Below, piece after piece: positions 13,631-18,370 of a stretch of 18,370 nucleotides of DNA. The notes below the pieces were generated by a model, which saw only the letters and a list, made by a program, of their open reading frames with translations, had not been told where the DNA came from and searched no databases. This DNA comes from AWTP1-13 sp039808585. GTDB lineage: Bacteria; Pseudomonadota; Alphaproteobacteria; Rhizobiales; Hyphomicrobiaceae. Position numbers and translations under genes: made by a program. Numbering within the stretch: the first letter of the stretch is position 1; each line of letters opens with the position of its first letter. The stretch lies in contig JBDHTJ010000108.1 in the NCBI GenBank assembly GCA_039808585.1, positions 1-18,370 on the forward strand, read 5' to 3'.

Positions 13631-16600
13631 ATGATGGCGGACGGAGCGAAAACGGAAGCGGCGGTAAAGCCCGCGCCGCACCGCGAGGTTCTGGCGGGGG
13701 TGCCGGACGGGCTTGCACCGCTGGTGCTGGCGCAGCTCCTCGACGAGCAGAAGGTCGCGGCCCCCATCGCCATCCACGTGGCGCGGGATGACCGCCGCGT
13801 CGAAGCCATTACGGAAGGCCTCAAGTTCTTCGCGCCCAAGGTGCGCGTGGTGCCGCTGCCGGCCTGGGACACGGTGCCCTACGACCGCATCGGCCCCAAC
13901 CCGGAGATCGTCTCCGAACGCGTGGCGACGCTCGCCCGCCTCGTGGCACAGGCACGCAAGCAGCCGACACTGGTGCTGACCACGGCCAACTCCATCCTGC
14001 AGCGCCTGCCCCCGCGCGACTTCATCCGCAAGTCGCTCAAGACGCTGGCCGCGGGTCAGCGCCTGGACATGGGCGAGCTTGTGCGGCGCCTGAACCTCGC
14101 GGGCTTCCAGCGCACCGGCGCCGTCATGGAAGCTGGCGAATATGCCGTACGTGGCGGCATTCTGGACCTGTTCCCGCCCGGCCGGTCTCAGCCCGTACGC
14201 CTCGATTTCTTCGGCGACACGATCGAGCATATCAAGGCCTTCGACCCCGAGACGCAGCGCACAGCGAAAATCGTGCAGAAGCTGACGCTGATGCCAATCA
14301 GCGAGGTGGCGTTCGGCGGCGAGGCCGAGAAGCGCTTCCGCACCGCCTACATCGCAACCTTCGGTCCTACGACAGGCGAGGACGAGCTTTACGAGGCCGT
14401 GAGCGCGGGGCGCCGCTATCCCGGCATGGAGCATTGGCTTCCCTTCTTCCACGAGCATCTCGAGACCATCTTCGACTATGCGCCCGACGCGCCCGTCAGC
14501 TTCGACCATCTGATCGAGGAATCGATTGCCGAGCGCTTTGCCCTTATCGAAGATCACTACCAGGCCCGCGTGAACGGCCTCGAGGCGGCGACCTTCGGCG
14601 CTCCGCCCTACAAACCCGTGCCGCCGCAAACTATGTTCCTCACGCGCGAGGAATGGAACCGCCTGCTCGACCAGCGCACCGTCAGCGCCATGACGCCGTT
14701 CGAGCCCGCAACGGAGAAGGCGGGCCTGGGCTTGCGCTCCTTCGCAGGCCGCATCGGCTACAATTTCGCAGCGGAACGGGCCGGCGAGATACGCAACGTC
14801 TTCGAGGCCACTGTCGCCCACATCCGCCAGCAGATCGCCAACGGCCGGCGCGTCATCGTTGCAGCCTTCACGCCGGGCGCGCGCGAACGCCTTGCGACGC
14901 TGCTGGCCGAGCACGCCCTCACCGACACGCGAAAGATCGAGAGCTTCGAGGAGGCGAGCGCCCTCCCCGCCCATATCGTGGCCCTCGCCGTGCTCAACGT
15001 GGAGCAGGGCTTCGAGGCGCACGGCGTCGTCGTCATCGCCGAGCAGGATATTCTCGGCGACCGTCTCACCAGGCCACGGCGCAAGGCAAAGCGCGCCGCC
15101 GACGTCATCACCGAGGCTACGAGCCTTGCTGTCGGCGATCTCGTGGTTCACGCCGATCACGGCATCGGCCGCTTCGACGGCCTCACCACCATCACCGCGC
15201 TGGGAGCCCCGCACGACTGCCTCGAGATTGGCTATGCCGGTGGCGACAAGCTCTATCTGCCCGTCGAGAACATCGAGCTGCTGACGCGCTATGGCTCCGC
15301 CGATGGCGGCGTACAGCTCGACCGGCTCGGCGGCGCGGCCTGGCAATCGCGCAAGGCCCGCCTCAAGCAGCGCCTGCGGGAGATCGCCTCCGAACTCATC
15401 AAGATCGCGGCCCTGCGCCAGCTCAAGCAGGCCCCTGCCATGCTGCCACCGGGGAATGCCTTCGACGAGTTCGTCGCGCGCTTCCCCTACGAGGAGACGG
15501 AGGACCAGGCGGCAAGCATCCAGTCGGTCCTCGACGACCTCGGCTCCGGCAAGCCCATGGATCGGCTCGTGTGCGGTGACGTCGGCTTCGGCAAGACGGA
15601 AGTCGCCATCCGTGCCGCCTTCGTGGCGGCGCTCGCGGGCTATCAGGTGGCCGTGGTGGTGCCCACCACGCTGCTTGCCCGGCAGCACTTCGCCACCTTC
15701 TCGAAGCGCTTCAAGGGCCTCCCTATCCGTGTCGCCCAGGCCTCGCGTCTCGTCGCGGCGAAAGACCTTGCAGCCACCAAGCAGGCGCTGCAGGACGGCC
15801 AGATCGACATCGTCGTCGGCACGCATGCGCTGCTCGGCAAGACCATCCAGTTCGCGCGGCTGGGCCTTCTCATCGTCGACGAGGAACAGCATTTCGGCGT
15901 CGGCCACAAGGAACGCCTCAAGCAGCTGCGCGAGGACGTGCACGTGCTGACCCTTACGGCGACGCCAATCCCGCGCACCCTGCAATTGGCGCTCTCGGGC
16001 GTGCGCGAGTTGTCGCTCATCACCACGCCGCCGGTCGACCGCCTTGCAGTGCGCACCTACATCTCGCCCTTCGATCCCGTCATCATCCGCGAGGCGCTAC
16101 GGCGCGAGCGCTATCGCGGCGGCCAGAGCTTCTACGTCGTGCCGCGCATCACCGATCTCGACGACATCGCCGAGTTCATGCGCGAGCATCTGCCGGAACT
16201 GCGCGTGGCGCGCGCCCATGGCCAGCTGACGCCGGCGCAGCTGGAAGACGTGATGACCGCCTTCTACGACGGGCAGTACGACGTTCTCCTGTCGACGGCG
16301 ATCGTGGAATCGGGCCTCGACATCCCCAATGCCAACACGCTGATCGTGCATCGGGCCGATATGTTCGGCCTCGCCCAGCTCTACCAGCTCAGGGGCCGCG
16401 TGGGCCGCTCCAAGGCGCGTGGCTATGCCTACTTCACCACGCCGAACGGCCAGAAGCTCACCGAGACCGCCGCGCGCCGCCTCAAGGTGCTGCAATCGCT
16501 CGATACGCTGGGGGCCGGCTTTTCACTCGCCTCGCACGACCTCGACATTCGCGGCGCCGGCAACCTGCTGGGCGACGAGCAGTCGGGCCACATCAAGGAA

Positions 16601-17149
16601 GTGGGCTTCGAGCTCTACCAGGCGATGCTGGAAGAGGCGGTCGCGGCACTCAAGGGCGGCGATCTTGGCGAAGCGGAAGAGCAGTGGAGCCCGCAGATCT
16701 CGCTCGGCACCTCGGTGCTCATCCCCGAGACCTACGTCGCCGACCTGCAGATCCGCCTCGGCCTCTACCGCCGCCTGTCGACGCTGGAGAAGCGCGCTGA
16801 CATCGATGCCTTCGCGGCAGAACTCACCGACCGCTTCGGCGAGCTTCCCGACGAGGTGCGCCATCTGCTCGACGTCATGGAGATCAAAGCCTACGCGAAG
16901 GTTGCCGGGTTGCAGCAGCTGGATGCGGGCCCCAAGGGCTGCGTGATCACCTTCCGTCGGAACCAGTTCTCCAACCCCGAGGGACTTGTCGGCTTCATCC
17001 AGAAGTCCAAGGGCATCGTGAAGATGCAGGCCGACCACAAGCTTGTGTTCCGCGCCGACTGGGACCTCGACCAGAAGCGTCTCAAGGGCGTGCGCGACCT
17101 CGTCAGCAAGCTCGCAGAGATCGCACAGTCCGCCCGCAAGGTGGCGTGA
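13631..17149 (+). CDS. mfd: Transcription-repair coupling factor Mfd
   Basis: Translocase that removes RNA polymerase stalled at DNA damage and recruits UvrA for nucleotide excision repair. It has 1172 residues, the normal full length. The N-terminal UvrB-like part includes LPAWDTVPYDRIGPNPEIVSERVATL and AGEYAVRGGILDLFPPG. The RNA-polymerase-interacting domain follows (GDLVVHADHGIGRFDGLTTI, then YLPVENIELLTRYGS). The RecG-like translocase has Walker A GDVGFGKT (649-656), DEEQ (750-753), TATPIPRTLQLAL and QLRGRVGRSK (from 919), and the TRG motif lies in LASHDLDIRGAGNLLGDEQSGHIKEVG. The C-terminal TRCF/D7 region is intact. It starts at ATG 13631 (a second ATG follows at once), 7 nt after sdhE. 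Confidence 0.98.
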   Translation: MMADGAKTEAAVKPAPHREVLAGVPDGLAPLVLAQLLDEQKVAAPIAIHVARDDRRVEAITEGLKFFAPKVRVVPLPAWDTVPYDRIGPNPEIVSERVATLARLVAQARKQPTLVLTTANSILQRLPPRDFIRKSLKTLAAGQRLDMGELVRRLNLAGFQRTGAVMEAGEYAVRGGILDLFPPGRSQPVRLDFFGDTIEHIKAFDPETQRTAKIVQKLTLMPISEVAFGGEAEKRFRTAYIATFGPTTGEDELYEAVSAGRRYPGMEHWLPFFHEHLETIFDYAPDAPVSFDHLIEESIAERFALIEDHYQARVNGLEAATFGAPPYKPVPPQTMFLTREEWNRLLDQRTVSAMTPFEPATEKAGLGLRSFAGRIGYNFAAERAGEIRNVFEATVAHIRQQIANGRRVIVAAFTPGARERLATLLAEHALTDTRKIESFEEASALPAHIVALAVLNVEQGFEAHGVVVIAEQDILGDRLTRPRRKAKRAADVITEATSLAVGDLVVHADHGIGRFDGLTTITALGAPHDCLEIGYAGGDKLYLPVENIELLTRYGSADGGVQLDRLGGAAWQSRKARLKQRLREIASELIKIAALRQLKQAPAMLPPGNAFDEFVARFPYEETEDQAASIQSVLDDLGSGKPMDRLVCGDVGFGKTEVAIRAAFVAALAGYQVAVVVPTTLLARQHFATFSKRFKGLPIRVAQASRLVAAKDLAATKQALQDGQIDIVVGTHALLGKTIQFARLGLLIVDEEQHFGVGHKERLKQLREDVHVLTLTATPIPRTLQLALSGVRELSLITTPPVDRLAVRTYISPFDPVIIREALRRERYRGGQSFYVVPRITDLDDIAEFMREHLPELRVARAHGQLTPAQLEDVMTAFYDGQYDVLLSTAIVESGLDIPNANTLIVHRADMFGLAQLYQLRGRVGRSKARGYAYFTTPNGQKLTETAARRLKVLQSLDTLGAGFSLASHDLDIRGAGNLLGDEQSGHIKEVGFELYQAMLEEAVAALKGGDLGEAEEQWSPQISLGTSVLIPETYVADLQIRLGLYRRLSTLEKRADIDAFAAELTDRFGELPDEVRHLLDVMEIKAYAKVAGLQQLDAGPKGCVITFRRNQFSNPEGLVGFIQKSKGIVKMQADHKLVFRADWDLDQKRLKGVRDLVSKLAEIAQSARKVA

Positions 17150-17179
17150 AACCTGACCGCAAACCTGGCCTCGCGCGTC

Positions 17180-18370
17180 TCATGGCGCGCGGAACAGGTA
17201 GAGCGGGCTCGACCACATGCGGTGCCCGTCCTCCTGCTGCACGCGCACATGGAGCCGCGTATCGCCCTGCGAACGCACCTTGACGCGGCGCGTGAGCTTC
17301 AGGCGGCGCTGCGTCATGCGATCGGGCAGGCGCTGCAGGCGGATCGCCCGCTCCAGGCCGCCCGCTTCGAACGTCCGGGGCACCACGCCGAGGTCCGCGA
17401 TCGCCACGTCGCCGGAAACCGGCTTGGTGGCGAAGGAAAGGCTGCCCGCATGCGGATCCTGCAGCCACAGGTCGATGCCGCCGTAGTTGCCGGTCGTCAC
17501 GGCCTTCCATGACAGGCGCGTTGCGTCCTGGCTCTGGATGCCGCGATCGAGATTCCAGTTGTTGATGACATGCGTACGCACGATGGCATTGCCGGAAATG
17601 GTGAGTGTGCCGTCCCACGTCGTGGTGCGGGCGCGACCGCGATATTCCGCACCCTCGTAGGTAAGCCGCACGCGCGCGCCCAGGTCGGCCTGGCCATAGG
17701 GGCGCACCGTCTCGAGCAGGTCCAGCCCATCGAAAATGTCGAGCCGTTCAATGGCGGCGGAGCCGACCACGTCGATCGTCAGCTCCACCTCGTCGTCCGC
17801 CACCTGCACGATGTCGCCCATCAGGGCTTGCCGCACCGGCGCCGAAGGCGAGGCGCCGAGTGCCGGATCACGCGCGAAGAGGCGTCCCTCCTGCGCGAGG
17901 CCGGCCCGCACATCGAGCAGGGCGCGGTTCCCCGTCGTCGCGTAGTGCCGGCGCGCGCGCATGGAGGCGAAGATGCCATCGCGGTCGAGCTTGTCCGCCA
18001 GGAAGCAGGTGAGACCGCCGTAGCTGCCGAAGAACGACGCGCCGGGATAGCAGGCGCCGGGCCTGCCCTTGTGCCCGTCCGAGTTGCCGACGATGCCCAC
18101 GCGATAGTTCTTCTCGAAGGCATCGCGCACGATCCACTCGAACGTGCCCCAGGCGGAATGCACTTCCACCGCCGTCTCGAGCCGTCCGTCGTGCGCGAAC
18201 TTGATGTCGGCGTAACGTCCGCCGACGTGCGCCATCACCACGCAATCCCTGCCTTCGAGCTTCTTGAACAACTCGTGCGCATCATGCGCATCGGTGCCCT
18301 CGTCCGCGATGTCGATGGCATCGGCGATCTGCGCGTGCGACGAGCGATGGATGGTCTCGCCCTCGTGCCG
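17180..18370 (-). CDS. PHP-like / DUF3604-type protein, 5' end outside window
   Basis: C-terminal 396 residues of a larger protein; the frame is open to the right edge, so the start is not visible. The visible part begins RHEGETIHRSSHAQIAD. It has metal-site-like segments VVMAHVGGRYADI (from 44), VEVHSAWGTFEWIVRDA (from 69), GNSDGHKGRPGACYPG (from 95) and RHYATTGNRALLDVRA (from 141), resembling PHP-like phosphoesterase folds as in DUF3604 proteins. The remainder (about 150-396) looks beta-rich, with a C-terminal IRLQRLP...LKLTRRVKVRSQGDTRLHVRVQQEDGHRMWSSPLYLF, and I cannot name it. It is convergent with mfd, 30 nt away. The family name is moderately sure; the reaction and substrate are not known. 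Confidence 0.65.
   Translation of the reverse strand, partial: RHEGETIHRSSHAQIADAIDIADEGTDAHDAHELFKKLEGRDCVVMAHVGGRYADIKFAHDGRLETAVEVHSAWGTFEWIVRDAFEKNYRVGIVGNSDGHKGRPGACYPGASFFGSYGGLTCFLADKLDRDGIFASMRARRHYATTGNRALLDVRAGLAQEGRLFARDPALGASPSAPVRQALMGDIVQVADDEVELTIDVVGSAAIERLDIFDGLDLLETVRPYGQADLGARVRLTYEGAEYRGRARTTTWDGTLTISGNAIVRTHVINNWNLDRGIQSQDATRLSWKAVTTGNYGGIDLWLQDPHAGSLSFATKPVSGDVAIADLGVVPRTFEAGGLERAIRLQRLPDRMTQRRLKLTRRVKVRSQGDTRLHVRVQQEDGHRMWSSPLYLFRAP

Noticed and set aside
13580..15985. An 801-codon open frame antisense to mfd
   Set aside because: It is the mirror of a high-GC coding sequence with strong third-position bias; its product is Arg/Glu/Leu/Val-rich without family motifs, while the plus strand encodes a full Mfd.
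1..18370. CRISPR arrays, insertion sequences, integrase or phage genes, tRNA or rRNA genes
   Set aside because: No regularly spaced repeats, transposase or integrase motifs, or tRNA/rRNA signatures were seen apart from tmRNA.

Overview
The window is high-GC DNA from an alphaproteobacterium. Three things place it there. The ssrA gene is circularly permuted, with the acceptor half transcribed before the coding half, which in Proteobacteria is an alphaproteobacterial hallmark. The SspB is of the alpha type, with a long Lys/Pro/Ala-rich tail. The recG / sdhE / mfd neighbourhood is common in that class. I cannot name a genus from sequence alone.

Layout, left to right. (1) 38-1137, minus strand: a tag-and-destroy module, with a permuted two-piece tmRNA (tag ANDNYAEAALAA) followed about 100 nt downstream by sspB, the adaptor that delivers tagged proteins to ClpXP. 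(2) 1213-3429, plus strand: a CPBP-family intramembrane protease, then thymidylate synthase and dihydrofolate reductase overlapping by 4 nt, a dTMP/folate pair. (3) 3430-3741: about 310 nt without a gene, holding one good stem-loop just after folA. (4) 3742-6065, minus strand: a two-gene oxidative unit of an extradiol (VOC-fold) ring-cleavage dioxygenase followed by a cytochrome P450. (5) 6309-10938, plus strand, divergent from (4): a complete branched-chain-amino-acid-type (HAAT/LIV) ABC transporter of binding protein, two permeases and two ATPases. The last four genes are translationally overlapped, and a 14-bp hairpin separates the binding-protein gene from the rest. (6) 10952-17149: recG on the minus strand, divergent from sdhE-mfd on the plus strand; apart from the succinate dehydrogenase assembly factor SdhE these are DNA repair and replication-rescue functions. 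(7) 17180 to the right edge, minus strand: the C-terminal part of a PHP-like/DUF3604-type protein whose start lies outside the window.

Most of the window is ordinary chromosomal housekeeping. The accessory-looking block is 3742-10938. A dioxygenase with a full set of metal ligands and catalytic residues and a P450 share a 243-nt divergent promoter region with a high-affinity uptake system. The simplest inference is a module that imports and oxidises an aromatic or other ring-containing compound; the substrate is unknown and no local regulator is present. The least obvious gene is ssrA, because open reading frames cover it on both strands and it has no conventional one-piece order. I found no CRISPR array, insertion sequence, prophage gene, tRNA or rRNA, and no clearly novel defence or mobile system.
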